In this document: piece by piece, positions 25,775 to 34,853 of the stretch
Numbering within the stretch: position 1 is the stretch's first letter
How the letters are laid out: every line of letters starts with the position of its first letter
DNA from: Candidatus Limimonas egerieequi
GTDB taxonomy: Bacteria; Bacillota; Clostridia; Oscillospirales; Acutalibacteraceae
DNA: 64,000 nucleotides
NCBI GenBank assembly: GCA_018064455.1
Contig: JAGHVH010000008.1
Location: 62,001-126,000, forward strand
Direction: 5' to 3'
Notes under the pieces: model-generated
What the model saw: the letters and a program-made list of their open reading frames with translations, nothing else
The model's database searches: none
What the model was told of the DNA's origin: nothing
Position numbers and translations under genes: made by a program

Positions 25775-26674
25775 ATGCAAACTTGTAATTTATGTCCAAG
25801 AAATTGCAAAGTAAATAGAAATATAGAGGCCGGTGTATGCGGAGAGTTTGATACTATCCGCATTGCAAGGGCCTCTTTGCATATGTGGGAAGAACCACCA
25901 ATATCTGGCACGAACGGTTCGGGCACAGTGTTCTTTACGGGCTGTCCGCTTCATTGTGTGTTCTGTCAGAACCACAACATTGCGGACGGAACGAATGGCA
26001 TTGCCATTACGGTTGATGAGCTAAGCGCCATTTTTTTGAAACTTCAAGAAATAGGCGCGCATAACATCAACCTTGTTACAGCAACGCACTTTGTGCCAGA
26101 TGTTGTAAGTGCCATAAACAAGGCCAAGGAAAACGGCCTTGTCGTCCCAATTGTTTACAACACCAGTGGTTATGAAACGGTTGAAACACTGGGGATGCTT
26201 GACGGTATCGTGGACGTTTATCTACCAGACTTTAAGTACGTGAGTGCAAAATTGTCATCAAAATATTCAAATGCCAAGGATTACTTTGATGTTGCGTCAA
26301 AGGCGCTTTCGGAGATGTTTAGGCAAGTTGGCACGCCACAGTTTGATGGTGATTTAATTAAAAAAGGTGTTGTGGTAAGGCATTTGATTTTGCCAGGCTG
26401 TACTGATGATTCCAAGGCAGTTCTTGATTACCTCTATCGCACCTACGGTGATGATATATTTATTAGTATTATGAATCAGTACACCCCACTGTCAGCGCAG
26501 CTTGCGCGCTACCCAGAACTTGACCGAACACTCACGGATGCCGAGTATGACGAAGTCGTCGACTTCGCCGTGGAACTTGGCATTACAAACGCGTTTGTCC
26601 AAGAGGGCGCCGCTGCACAAGAGAGTTTTATTCCAGATTTTGAAAATTGGGATAAGGAAGAGTTTTTAAAATAG
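25775..26674 (+). CDS. Radical SAM protein, PflX-like (COG1313 type)
   Basis: Predicted radical SAM enzyme of unknown reaction, related to pyruvate-formate-lyase activating enzymes but of the PflX-like group. The N-terminus has a cysteine motif CNLCPRNCKVNR and later GVCGE, followed by the radical SAM motif FFTGCPLHCVFCQN (CxxxCxxC). Glycine-rich and strand motifs of the barrel follow (NLVTATHFVPD, VYLPDFKYVS, VVRHLILPG). The 299-residue length is normal for this group. Start ATG 25775 lies four bases after the acyltransferase stop. Confidence 0.9.
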   Translation: MQTCNLCPRNCKVNRNIEAGVCGEFDTIRIARASLHMWEEPPISGTNGSGTVFFTGCPLHCVFCQNHNIADGTNGIAITVDELSAIFLKLQEIGAHNINLVTATHFVPDVVSAINKAKENGLVVPIVYNTSGYETVETLGMLDGIVDVYLPDFKYVSAKLSSKYSNAKDYFDVASKALSEMFRQVGTPQFDGDLIKKGVVVRHLILPGCTDDSKAVLDYLYRTYGDDIFISIMNQYTPLSAQLARYPELDRTLTDAEYDEVVDFAVELGITNAFVQEGAAAQESFIPDFENWDKEEFLK

Positions 26675-26681
26675 AGCAAAA

Positions 26682-26725
26682 AAAGACTCAAGCGAAATGT
26701 AATCGCTTGAGTCTTTGTTCTTTTA
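26682..26725. terminator. Bidirectional terminator after the radical SAM gene
   Basis: 14-bp perfect inverted repeat (AAAGACTCAAGCGA, seven-base loop, complement) with A-rich left and T-rich right flanks, between convergent genes. Confidence 0.92.
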
Positions 26726-26727
26726 TT

Positions 26728-27081
26728 TTATGCGTCGAGTTGTGCAAGTGCGTCAGCAACTGCTTTGTAATCAGCCTTTACGATTTCAAGCTGTGCTGCG
26801 CCGTCTGGGTTATAAACACCTGGACGAAGCATCTCGCAGAGGTCTGATGAAGAGTTTTGAAGTTTGGTGAAACCAAAGTTTGAGCAAACGCCCTTCATTG
26901 TATGAGCTGCGCGGAAAGCGAGCTCCCAGTTCTCTGTTGCAAATCCCTCAAGGAGATCATTGTATGTTGGGTCAGCGAGGAACTTTGGAACAAACTTAAT
27001 AACGCGAGCCTCACCACACATGCGTGCTACTACGCCATCATAGTCGGCGCCTAAGAGGTCATATATTTCTTTGATTGTCAT
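26728..27081 (-). CDS. Stand-alone histidine phosphotransfer (Hpt) protein
   Basis: A 117-residue four-helix Hpt domain protein with AAHTMKGVCSNFG, where the His accepts phosphate from a receiver domain and passes it to another. ATGA overlap with the upstream HD-GYP response regulator shows translational coupling. It is the only free Hpt seen in the window, while four hybrid kinases here end in receivers and need such a relay protein. It is therefore a candidate shared hub, with the linked REC-HD-GYP as likely recipient. Confidence 0.9.
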   Translation of the reverse strand: MTIKEIYDLLGADYDGVVARMCGEARVIKFVPKFLADPTYNDLLEGFATENWELAFRAAHTMKGVCSNFGFTKLQNSSSDLCEMLRPGVYNPDGAAQLEIVKADYKAVADALAQLDA

Positions 27082-28613
27082 ATTATGTCTACCTTCTTTT
27101 CTTTCTTATAAGCACGGCCGTAGAGAGATGTGAGTATAGGTTCGTCACCTTCAAATTCCCAAACTGTCTTGCCTTCAATTAAGTACAATACACCATTCCA
27201 GTCAACTTCTGACTTAAAGTCAACATATTCGTATGATGTAAGGTTGATTATCTTATCAAGTTCAAGTGCAACAATTGCATTGAGCCTATCATCGAAGAAA
27301 CCAGGCTTTAGTGGGTCTACTATCATGCTGCCACCATCAACAAGGTATTCTGCACCGTGTGAGAATGTGAGGACAGATGATTCTGAGAAGTACTCGAAAT
27401 ATACTTCGTCTGTGTGATCCCAGAAGAAACCAAACTTTTCACGCTCGTTTTCAAGGAGCTGAAGTGAACGGTTAGAACTTGAAAGATCAGGGTTGGTAAA
27501 GAGTTCACTTGTGATGTTGCGAAGGTCATTGTTTGTTTGCTCGTGAAGGGCAGTTTCCTTACCAAGGTCTTCCTTGAGCTGTGGTGCGATTTCATCAAGG
27601 CACTCGAGAAGGAGTGGATTGAATGTGCCACATTCGCCATTTTTAATCATATCAAGTGCCTTCTCGTGTGAGAATGCAGCTTTGTAGCAACGCTCGCTTG
27701 TAAGTGCATCGTAAACGTCGGCAATGGATACTATCTGAGCAGAAATTGGAATCTTGTCATCAGAAAGTCCATCTGGATAGCCACGACCATCATAGCGCTC
27801 ATGGTGCCAACGCGCGATTTCATAGGCGCGTTTCATAAGTGGCTCATCTGCACCAAGTGGTACAGCGTTAAGCATTTTAGCGCCTTCTAATGAGTGGGTT
27901 TTCATAATAGCAAATTCTTCGTCAGTGAGTTTGCCAGGTTTATTAAGTACTGTTTCAGGGATTGCAATTTTACCGATGTCGTGAAGAGATGATGCTGTGC
28001 AGATGATAGGAATGTCAGCACGTGAGATACCGTATCTATCTGTCTTTGCCATTACGGCATTGAGCATCTTTTCGGTGATTGTATTGATGTTAAGGCAGTG
28101 TGATCCACTTTCACCATTTCTGAATTCAACAATGTGTGAAAGTACAGAGATAAGCATACGATTGTTTTTGGAGCGCTCGTATACCTGATTTGTAACAAGC
28201 TCCTCAAGTCTTCTCTGCTTGGAGTAAAGCATAATAGTATTTACTACTCGTCTGTATACAATGTAAGAGTCAAATGGTCTGAAGATAAAGTCTGTTGCGC
28301 CAAGGCGATATGCTTTTTCAACATTTTCTGCCTGCTGGTCAGCTGAGATTACAACTACTGGAATGTCATCTACCCAGTTTTTGCGTTTCATAATCTCGAG
28401 TGCTGTCATGCCATCCATTACTGGCATTACCATATCGAGGAGTACGAGTGACACCTCTGTGGTATGCTGCTCAAGGTAGTTTATCGCCTCAAGACCATCT
28501 TTTGCTTCAATTATTTCGAATTCTTCACCAAGAATATCGGAGAGTATGGAACGGTTAAGCTCGGAATCGTCGACGATAAGGATTCTAGGCTTTACGTCAA
28601 AAGTAAATTCCAT
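27078..28613 (-). CDS. Response regulator with REC, HD-GYP and C-terminal PAS-like region
   Basis: Predicted cyclic-di-GMP phosphodiesterase controlled by phosphorylation. Residues 10-125 are a receiver (ILIVDDSE, phospho-Asp60 in VLLDMVMP). Residues ~165-350 are an HD-GYP domain with HDIGKIAIP, THSLEGAKML, HHERYDGRGYPDGL and IADVYDAL, all key residues present. Residues ~380-511 form an extra PAS-like region (FFWDHTDEVYFEYF, FDDRLNAIVAL), which is uncommon after HD-GYP. ATG 28613 is chosen because GAAAGGGG lies just upstream; the longer frame to 28673 adds 20 hydrophobic residues with no ribosome-binding site. Overlaps the Hpt gene. Confidence 0.92.
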   Translation of the reverse strand: MEFTFDVKPRILIVDDSELNRSILSDILGEEFEIIEAKDGLEAINYLEQHTTEVSLVLLDMVMPVMDGMTALEIMKRKNWVDDIPVVVISADQQAENVEKAYRLGATDFIFRPFDSYIVYRRVVNTIMLYSKQRRLEELVTNQVYERSKNNRMLISVLSHIVEFRNGESGSHCLNINTITEKMLNAVMAKTDRYGISRADIPIICTASSLHDIGKIAIPETVLNKPGKLTDEEFAIMKTHSLEGAKMLNAVPLGADEPLMKRAYEIARWHHERYDGRGYPDGLSDDKIPISAQIVSIADVYDALTSERCYKAAFSHEKALDMIKNGECGTFNPLLLECLDEIAPQLKEDLGKETALHEQTNNDLRNITSELFTNPDLSSSNRSLQLLENEREKFGFFWDHTDEVYFEYFSESSVLTFSHGAEYLVDGGSMIVDPLKPGFFDDRLNAIVALELDKIINLTSYEYVDFKSEVDWNGVLYLIEGKTVWEFEGDEPILTSLYGRAYKKEKKVDII

Positions 28614-28662
28614 ACAATGTCCCCTTTCTATTTGTATTAGTAAACAAAGATATACAAGTATA

Positions 28663-28690
28663 ATTATAAACAATTTGTATAAAAAGTAAA
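28663..28690 (-). promoter_or_regulatory. Possible promoter of the HD-GYP/Hpt operon
   Basis: Minus strand TTTACT (28690-28685), 16-base spacer, TATAAT (28668-28663), about 50 bases before the start codon. The region is very A+T-rich, so chance matches are likely. Confidence 0.45.
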
Positions 28691-28730
28691 TAATAATTTA
28701 TAAATATATAGTGATTATTTACTAATTTGA

Positions 28731-28739
28731 TGGTATACT
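28731..28739 (+). promoter_or_regulatory. Possible extended -10 promoter of the hybrid kinase at 28773
   Basis: TGGTATACT is an extended -10 element, 34 bases before the start codon; an overlapping TATAAT lies at 28739-28744. No clear -35 element is seen. Confidence 0.4.
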
Positions 28740-28772
28740 ATAATAGACTTAGTATGAAATGGAGGCCTGCAT

Positions 28773-30464
28773 ATGCCTAAAAAACGCACTACTTTGATAT
28801 TTATCACCATATTCATTATGGCTTTTGTTGCTATTTGCACGTTCTATTCATATAGGAGCATTACTGCGGCAGTACGTAGTGAATCTTATACAAGATTCGA
28901 AGCAACAGCTGACGCTCTTGCTGCAAAGGGAATGGCAACAGAGGATTCAGACCTTGGTACGCTTAACCTTTACTATGGTAATGGTGAGGCATTTATCATA
29001 GATAAGGAGAGCCTTGAAGTACTCTATAATTCGCATGAGGTCAAGATTGGTCCAGAACTTCAAAATGTATTTGCTGGCACTGGAACAATCAATGATTACG
29101 AGCTTATTCGTAAGGATGTTGACTCTTCACGTGAACTTGTTCTCTTGGCTCCATCTCGCACAGTATATTCGGCTGTTTATAATGCAGAGCGTTCATTCGT
29201 AATACTTGTTGCAGTAGAGCTCTTTGCTTTTGCTGCATATATCTACCTTGTATTTGCTAGTGCTAGACGTGGCGTTGAAAAGACACTCCTTGAGGAGCGC
29301 CTTCAAAAGGCTGTTGAAGCTGATGCCGCAAAGGCGATCTTCATTTCAAATATGTCTCACGACCTCAGGACTCCAATGAGCTCATCAATAGGTTTTACAG
29401 ACCTTGCATATGAAAATGCTGAAAACCCAGATAAGGTTCGTGATTACTTAAAGAAGGTCAAGGTATCAAACGATCACCTTTTGACTTTGGTAAATGATAT
29501 CGTTGACGTTAACCGAATTGAAAATGGTACAGTTTCAATTCGTGAGGACGCATTCAATCTCTACTCTGTTGTTGCAGGACTTGATGAGATGGTTCGTGGA
29601 ACAATTGAGGCTAAGAAAATCACTTTCGCAACTGACTTCTCAGGCATTATTGATGAGAATGTTTACTGTGACAAGATTCACTTGAATCAGGTATTCCTCA
29701 ACATTTTCTCAAATGCTGAAAAGTTCACAGAGCCAGGTGGAACTGTTAAGTTCACCGTAGTGCAAAAGGACTGTGGCGAGCCTGGCTTTGGCGTTTACGA
29801 GTTTAGAGTACTCGACAATGGTATCGGAATAGGCAACAACTTTATCAAGCATATTTACGAGCCATTCGCACGTGAGAATGTCCTTGGTGTAAACAGGACC
29901 GTAGGTGCAGGTCTCGGCCTTACAATCACCAAGAACATAGTAGATCTTATGAATGGCTCGATTGCAGTAAAGAGTGAGCCAGGCGTTGGCACAGAATTCG
30001 TACTTAAGTTTAAGTTCAAACTTGCTGATGGCAGAGTTGCAAGAGATGGCACAAATAGTGGCTCAACTGTTTCAACTGATAAGTTTAGGGGTAAGAAGTT
30101 GCTCCTTGTTGAGGACAACGAACTTAACCGAGAGATGGCAAAAGACATCCTCGAGGAGCGCGGATTTGTTGTTAACGATGTTGATGATGGTACAGTTGCA
30201 GTAGCTGTAATGGAGACAGCGATGGTAGGCGAATATGCAGCAATTTTGATGGATATTCAAATGCCTAATATGGATGGCTATGAGGCTACAAAGCATATTC
30301 GTGAGATGACCAAGCCACAGATTGCTGGCACGCCAATTATAGCGATGACAGCAAATGCTTTTGATGAGGATAAGCAAAAATCAAGAGATGCTGGTATGAA
30401 TGCTCACATTACAAAGCCAGTTGATGTTGAAAAACTTCTCAAGGTACTCGATAGGTTCATTTAG
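28773..30464 (+). CDS. Hybrid histidine kinase with extracytoplasmic sensor
   Basis: A membrane span at ~8-28, a ~110-residue external sensor region of no recognised family, and a second span at ~142-162 are followed by HisKA (MSHDLRTPMSS, phospho-His196), HATPase (NIFSNAEKFTE, DNGIGIG, GAGLGLTI) and a receiver (LLLVEDNELNRE, phospho-Asp494 in ILMDIQMP). GGAGG precedes ATG 28773. It is transcribed divergently from the HD-GYP/Hpt pair, so this kinase, the Hpt and the HD-GYP regulator together could form a complete phosphorelay. The stop lies 18 bases before an ABC ATPase gene. Confidence 0.93.
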   Translation: MPKKRTTLIFITIFIMAFVAICTFYSYRSITAAVRSESYTRFEATADALAAKGMATEDSDLGTLNLYYGNGEAFIIDKESLEVLYNSHEVKIGPELQNVFAGTGTINDYELIRKDVDSSRELVLLAPSRTVYSAVYNAERSFVILVAVELFAFAAYIYLVFASARRGVEKTLLEERLQKAVEADAAKAIFISNMSHDLRTPMSSSIGFTDLAYENAENPDKVRDYLKKVKVSNDHLLTLVNDIVDVNRIENGTVSIREDAFNLYSVVAGLDEMVRGTIEAKKITFATDFSGIIDENVYCDKIHLNQVFLNIFSNAEKFTEPGGTVKFTVVQKDCGEPGFGVYEFRVLDNGIGIGNNFIKHIYEPFARENVLGVNRTVGAGLGLTITKNIVDLMNGSIAVKSEPGVGTEFVLKFKFKLADGRVARDGTNSGSTVSTDKFRGKKLLLVEDNELNREMAKDILEERGFVVNDVDDGTVAVAVMETAMVGEYAAILMDIQMPNMDGYEATKHIREMTKPQIAGTPIIAMTANAFDEDKQKSRDAGMNAHITKPVDVEKLLKVLDRFI

Positions 30465-30482
30465 CGCAAAGGGGTGCTTTCG

Positions 30483-31202
30483 TTGTTAGAAATTAGCGGT
30501 GTAACAAAGACATTCAACGACTTAAAAGCTGTTGATGATTTAAGTTTTAAAGTAAATGATGGTGAGATAGTTGGTTTTGTCGGTCCAAATGGTGCCGGCA
30601 AAACAACAACTATGAAGATACTTACAGGTATATTAAAGCCAGACTGTGGCACAGTAAATGTCAATGGCTTTGATATGGCAAAGAGCCCACTTGAAGCTAA
30701 GGAAATTATCGGATATATAGCAGATAGCCCTGATATGTTCCTTCGCCTTAAAGGTATAGAGTTTTTGAATTTTATCGCAGACATTTATAAAGTTCCAACA
30801 GATGTCCGTCGTGAGAGAATTGAAACGTTTGCTACACGTTTTGGCCTTATTGATGCACTTGATTTGCCAATGCAGAGTTACTCTCATGGTATGCGTCAAA
30901 AAGCAATGGTAGCGGCGGCTCTTGTACACAATCCACCAGTATGGATTTTGGATGAGCCACTTATCGGTCTTGATCCAAAATCAGCATACGAACTTAAAAA
31001 CATGATGCGTGAGCATGCAGCAAAGGGCAACTGTGTACTATTCTCAACTCACGTTTTGGAAGTTGCAGAAAAACTCTGCGACAAGATTATTATCATTAAC
31101 CACGGCAAAGATATTTTCTACGGCACAATGGATGAACTGTCAGCAAAATATCCAGGCCTTGACTTTGAACAGATTTTCCTTGAGATGACCGGAGAAAAAT
31201 AA
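30483..31202 (+). CDS. ABC transporter ATP-binding protein
   Basis: ATPase of a two-gene ABC exporter with the permease at 31204. Walker A is GPNGAGKTT, the signature SHGMRQK (a common variant of LSGGQ), Walker B WILDEPLIGLD, and the switch His lies in STHVLEVAE. TTG 30483 is preferred (AAAGGGG eight bases upstream); GTG 30474 would add three residues. Cargo unknown. Confidence 0.9.
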   Translation: MLEISGVTKTFNDLKAVDDLSFKVNDGEIVGFVGPNGAGKTTTMKILTGILKPDCGTVNVNGFDMAKSPLEAKEIIGYIADSPDMFLRLKGIEFLNFIADIYKVPTDVRRERIETFATRFGLIDALDLPMQSYSHGMRQKAMVAAALVHNPPVWILDEPLIGLDPKSAYELKNMMREHAAKGNCVLFSTHVLEVAEKLCDKIIIINHGKDIFYGTMDELSAKYPGLDFEQIFLEMTGEK

Positions 31203-31203
31203 G

Positions 31204-32868
31204 ATGTCAACATACACAGCACTAACCAAAGCATTTATAAAGTCTCTGTCAATGAGTAAATCAAACGACAAGCGCACACGAATAACCATGAAGGTTATCG
31301 TGGCTGTTGTTGTTTTGTTTATTTTTGTCCCAGTGGCAATTTTCTGCTCATTGATGACATACAGCCTTGTTGACAACCTCTCATATTTCCATATCCAGGA
31401 TTTGGGCGTTGCAATGGTATTTCATATGATATCCTTGTTCTCACTCTTCTTTGGATTTAATGTTATTTTCTCAGAGTTTTATTTTTCAAGTGATATTGAG
31501 TTTGTAAGACCTTGGCCTGTTAAAGCATGGGAGCTTGTTGCATCCAAATTTACAGTTTCCTTCTATGTTGATAATGCAATGCAGGTATTTATGGTAATTG
31601 CAAGTTTGGTTGGATTCTTCTTTGCTGCAAAGCCAGGGGTAATGTCCTATGTTGCAAGTGTATTTGCAACAATCACTCTTCCAATCTTGCCACTATGCTA
31701 TTGTGGAATTTTATCTATGATAGTAATGCGATTTACCAAGGCAATTAAAAACAAGGAGGGCGTACAGCGTGTATCGGCTGTAGTATTAGCCTTTTTAATC
31801 CTTATCTTTGTAATCCTCTTCCGCGTTTTGGCATCAAACGCAGAGGATGCAGTTCACTTCTTTGTTACAGAGACAAACAGCCCGTTTGTTGAGTACATGA
31901 ACAAGATTTTCCCAACAGTTCACTTCATATCAAGAGCAATCGCTTTTGGTAGCGTGACTGATTTGCTTATTTATCTTCTTATAAATGTTTTTGCAATTGC
32001 ACTTATGCTTTTGGTTGCAGAACTCCTCTATTTCAAAGGCTTTGAAAACTTGGTATCAAATGGAAAGGCAAAGGCCCGCTCTTTCTCAGCTCTTATGGAG
32101 AAATCCATACAGACAACTCCATTTAAGGCTTATTTCAAAAAAGAGCTTATGATACTTGTTCGTACGCCTTCATTCTTTACGAACTGTGTAATACCAAACT
32201 TTATCTGGCCAGTATTTGTGCTGATTATTCTCAAGATGCAGACTTATGACGCATCTCTCACAGCACTTCGTATGTATAACACCAACAGACCAAAGATTGT
32301 TGGATTTTTCCTGATCGTTGGTTCAGTTGTATTTTCACTTATCATGACGTCCCTCAATTCAATTGCATCTAATGCAATTTCAAGAGAGGGAAAGCACTTC
32401 CAATTCATGAAGTACATTCCAGTCCCATATGATATGCAGTGGGATATTAAAGTACTTGTATCATTCCTTTTAACTTTCATCGGTATTTGGATGTATTTGC
32501 TTCCAGCATGCATCTTGATTCATATAAATGTAATTTACGTTTTAGTTGCAATAGCACTTAGTATATTGTCAATTACATTTGGCTCCTATATGGGAGTTTA
32601 TATTGATAGCATTCAACCAAAACTTGTTTGGGATGATGAGCTGTCAGTTTTGAGAGAAAATACCAATGTTGCGCTGTCAATGGGTATCGCCCTTGGTATT
32701 TCAATAGCAATCGGTGCGGTATGTTATGCCTTTTATGCATTTGTTAAAGTCCGCTTGCTTCTTGTATCTCTCTCGCTCTTTGTTTTGCTAGCTCTCCTCA
32801 ATTTGTTTGTGCTTTGGCGCACAGCAAAGAGGGGTAAGAAAAACATTGCTGAGCAAGAGGAAATGTAG
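31204..32868 (+). CDS. ABC transporter permease, large multi-spanning
   Basis: A 554-residue protein with about twelve hydrophobic segments in two halves, resembling the large ABC-2-like exporter permeases that pair with a single ATPase in Firmicutes. The motif FYFSSDIEFVRPWPVKAWELVASK is typical of this group (a gate-like loop after the second helix pair). The start lies one base after the ATPase stop, so expression is coupled. Substrate not evident. Confidence 0.82.
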   Translation: MSTYTALTKAFIKSLSMSKSNDKRTRITMKVIVAVVVLFIFVPVAIFCSLMTYSLVDNLSYFHIQDLGVAMVFHMISLFSLFFGFNVIFSEFYFSSDIEFVRPWPVKAWELVASKFTVSFYVDNAMQVFMVIASLVGFFFAAKPGVMSYVASVFATITLPILPLCYCGILSMIVMRFTKAIKNKEGVQRVSAVVLAFLILIFVILFRVLASNAEDAVHFFVTETNSPFVEYMNKIFPTVHFISRAIAFGSVTDLLIYLLINVFAIALMLLVAELLYFKGFENLVSNGKAKARSFSALMEKSIQTTPFKAYFKKELMILVRTPSFFTNCVIPNFIWPVFVLIILKMQTYDASLTALRMYNTNRPKIVGFFLIVGSVVFSLIMTSLNSIASNAISREGKHFQFMKYIPVPYDMQWDIKVLVSFLLTFIGIWMYLLPACILIHINVIYVLVAIALSILSITFGSYMGVYIDSIQPKLVWDDELSVLRENTNVALSMGIALGISIAIGAVCYAFYAFVKVRLLLVSLSLFVLLALLNLFVLWRTAKRGKKNIAEQEEM

Positions 32869-32905
32869 GTAATAATTAAATTCAAAATAGATTGAGGACA
32901 TTAAA

Positions 32906-34852
32906 ATGGCAAAAATTGATTTATCAAAACTTCAAAGGGTTAAAGAGCTTAAAAATATCAACCCAGCAAAGCTCTTTAACATCAGATTCAGCAAGGCTGA
33001 TAAGATGAAACTGAGACGACTTGGTCTTGGTATCCTTATTTTCCTTGTTGGTCTTATTCTCTACAAGGCAATAAAGAAAACTATTTGGGTAGGCCTTCCA
33101 TTCTTAATTATCGCGTACATCATCCTTTCAATTGATGTTGTATTCAAGATGATTCGCGAAATCAAAAAGAAAAATTTCTTTAGTGAATGCCTACTTATGA
33201 TAATTGCAAGTTTGGGCGCCTTTGTCGTAGGCGAATATCCTGAAGCTGCGGCTGTTATGATCCTGTATCAGATAGGCGAGATGCTTGAGGACATCGCAGT
33301 AGACAGGTCTGAACGCTCAATCGCAGAGCTCATGGACATTCGCCCAGATGTTGCATATATCCAACGTGGCGAGTTGCAGGCAGTTCACCCATCGCAGGTG
33401 TCTGTTGGTGAGCGAATTGTTGTACGCCCAGGCGAGCGAATCCCGCTCGATGGCGAAGTTACAATAGGCGAAAGCTATGTTGACACATCTGCGATAACCG
33501 GTGAACCAACGCCACGCCACGTTGTTCCTGGCAGCGAGGTTCTCTCTGGCTTTATCAACAATGATGGTGTGATTACTATCAAGGTAACAAAGCCGTTTGC
33601 TGAGTCAACAGCAACAAGAGTTATTGAAATGGTCAAAGAGGCTGGTGAGCGCAAAGCTCCAGCAGAGCAGTTCATTACCAAGTTTTCACGCTATTACACT
33701 CCAGCAGTAATCGCGCTTGCACTTATAATTGCTGTTGTTCCAAGTATCATATTAAAGGCTTGGAAAGCTTGGGTTTATCGTGGACTAATCTGTCTCGTAA
33801 TTGCTTGCCCTTGCGCAATTGTAATATCTGTACCTCTTGCATTCTTTGCAGGTCTTGGTGTTGCTTCTCGTAACGGTATTTTGATTAAGGGCTCTAATTA
33901 CCTTGAGGCACTAAATAATGTAGGTACAGTTGTATTTGATAAAACAGGCACACTGACAAAGGGTGTGTTTGGTGTTACACAAGTTTCAGCAACTAATGAT
34001 TATTCTGAGTCTCAGCTTTTAACTCTTGCTGCATATGCAGAATGTCAGTCTAACCACCCAATAGCAAAGTCAATTATGGACCTCTACTATAAGAACGGTG
34101 GACGCCATATAGACAGAGAAAGGATCACAGATTATAAGGAAATTCCTGGACACGGTTTAAGTGTTGTGGCTGGCGGTCATTTGATTCTTGCTGGCAATGC
34201 AAAACTTATGCGCGCAGCCAAGATTAGCATTACTGAAAGTACTGCTCCAGGCACTCGTGTATATATTGCTGCCGACGGTAAACTTGTTGGCTATATCATC
34301 ATCGATGATGAGATTCGTGATGATGCAAGAGAAACAGTACTTGCTCTTCACGACCTTGGCGTTGTACATACAGCAATGCTTACAGGTGACAACGCAAGTG
34401 CTGCTGCAAATGTTGCACGTAACGTTGGTATCGAGAAATACTATGCTGAACTCCTTCCAGAGGACAAGGTTGAAAAACTTGAGGAAGTTATGAACTCTTC
34501 CGAGGAGAACGGTGGGATAGTAGCATTTGTTGGTGACGGCATTAATGACGCACCAGTACTCGCTCGTGCTGATATCGGTATCGCAATGGGTGGTATTGGC
34601 TCAGATGCTGCAGTTGAAGCAGCTGATGTAGTTTTGATGGAGGACAATCCATCAAAGGTTGCCGATGCCATTGCAATTGCAAGTGATACCAAGATGATAG
34701 TTAAGGAAAATATCATCGGTTCACTCGTGGTTAAATTACTCTTATTCTTGCTCGGACTTATCGGCATTGCAGGCATGTGGTTTGCTGTATTTGCTGATGT
34801 TGGAGTAATGATTCTTGCAGTAGTAAACTCAATGAGACTTCTTAAAAAGTGA
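32906..34852 (+). CDS. Heavy-metal P1B-type ATPase without N-terminal metal domain
   Basis: Metal-exporting or metal-importing ATPase. The translocation motif is Cys301-Pro-Cys303 ([12 protein letters not shown]), typical of Zn/Cd/Pb and Cu pumps. DKTGT carries phospho-Asp345, with TGES-like ITGEP, the HP motif in QSNHPIAKS, and [10 protein letters not shown] in the hinge. The final helices and the CPC-flanking residues look more Zn/Cd-like, but specificity is uncertain. The N-terminal ~45 residues are basic ([18 protein letters not shown]) with no GMTCxxC metal-binding domain. No metal-responsive regulator gene is adjacent. Confidence 0.92.
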   Translation: MAKIDLSKLQRVKELKNINPAKLFNIRFSKADKMKLRRLGLGILIFLVGLILYKAIKKTIWVGLPFLIIAYIILSIDVVFKMIREIKKKNFFSECLLMIIASLGAFVVGEYPEAAAVMILYQIGEMLEDIAVDRSERSIAELMDIRPDVAYIQRGELQAVHPSQVSVGERIVVRPGERIPLDGEVTIGESYVDTSAITGEPTPRHVVPGSEVLSGFINNDGVITIKVTKPFAESTATRVIEMVKEAGERKAPAEQFITKFSRYYTPAVIALALIIAVVPSIILKAWKAWVYRGLICLVIACPCAIVISVPLAFFAGLGVASRNGILIKGSNYLEALNNVGTVVFDKTGTLTKGVFGVTQVSATNDYSESQLLTLAAYAECQSNHPIAKSIMDLYYKNGGRHIDRERITDYKEIPGHGLSVVAGGHLILAGNAKLMRAAKISITESTAPGTRVYIAADGKLVGYIIIDDEIRDDARETVLALHDLGVVHTAMLTGDNASAAANVARNVGIEKYYAELLPEDKVEKLEEVMNSSEENGGIVAFVGDGINDAPVLARADIGIAMGGIGSDAAVEAADVVLMEDNPSKVADAIAIASDTKMIVKENIIGSLVVKLLLFLLGLIGIAGMWFAVFADVGVMILAVVNSMRLLKK

Positions 34853-34853
34853 G

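Noticed and set aside
28614-28673. Hydrophobic N-terminal extension (20 residues) of the HD-GYP regulator
   Set aside because: It would put a membrane-like segment before a receiver domain, runs into the promoter region, and ATG 28613 has a strong ribosome-binding site.
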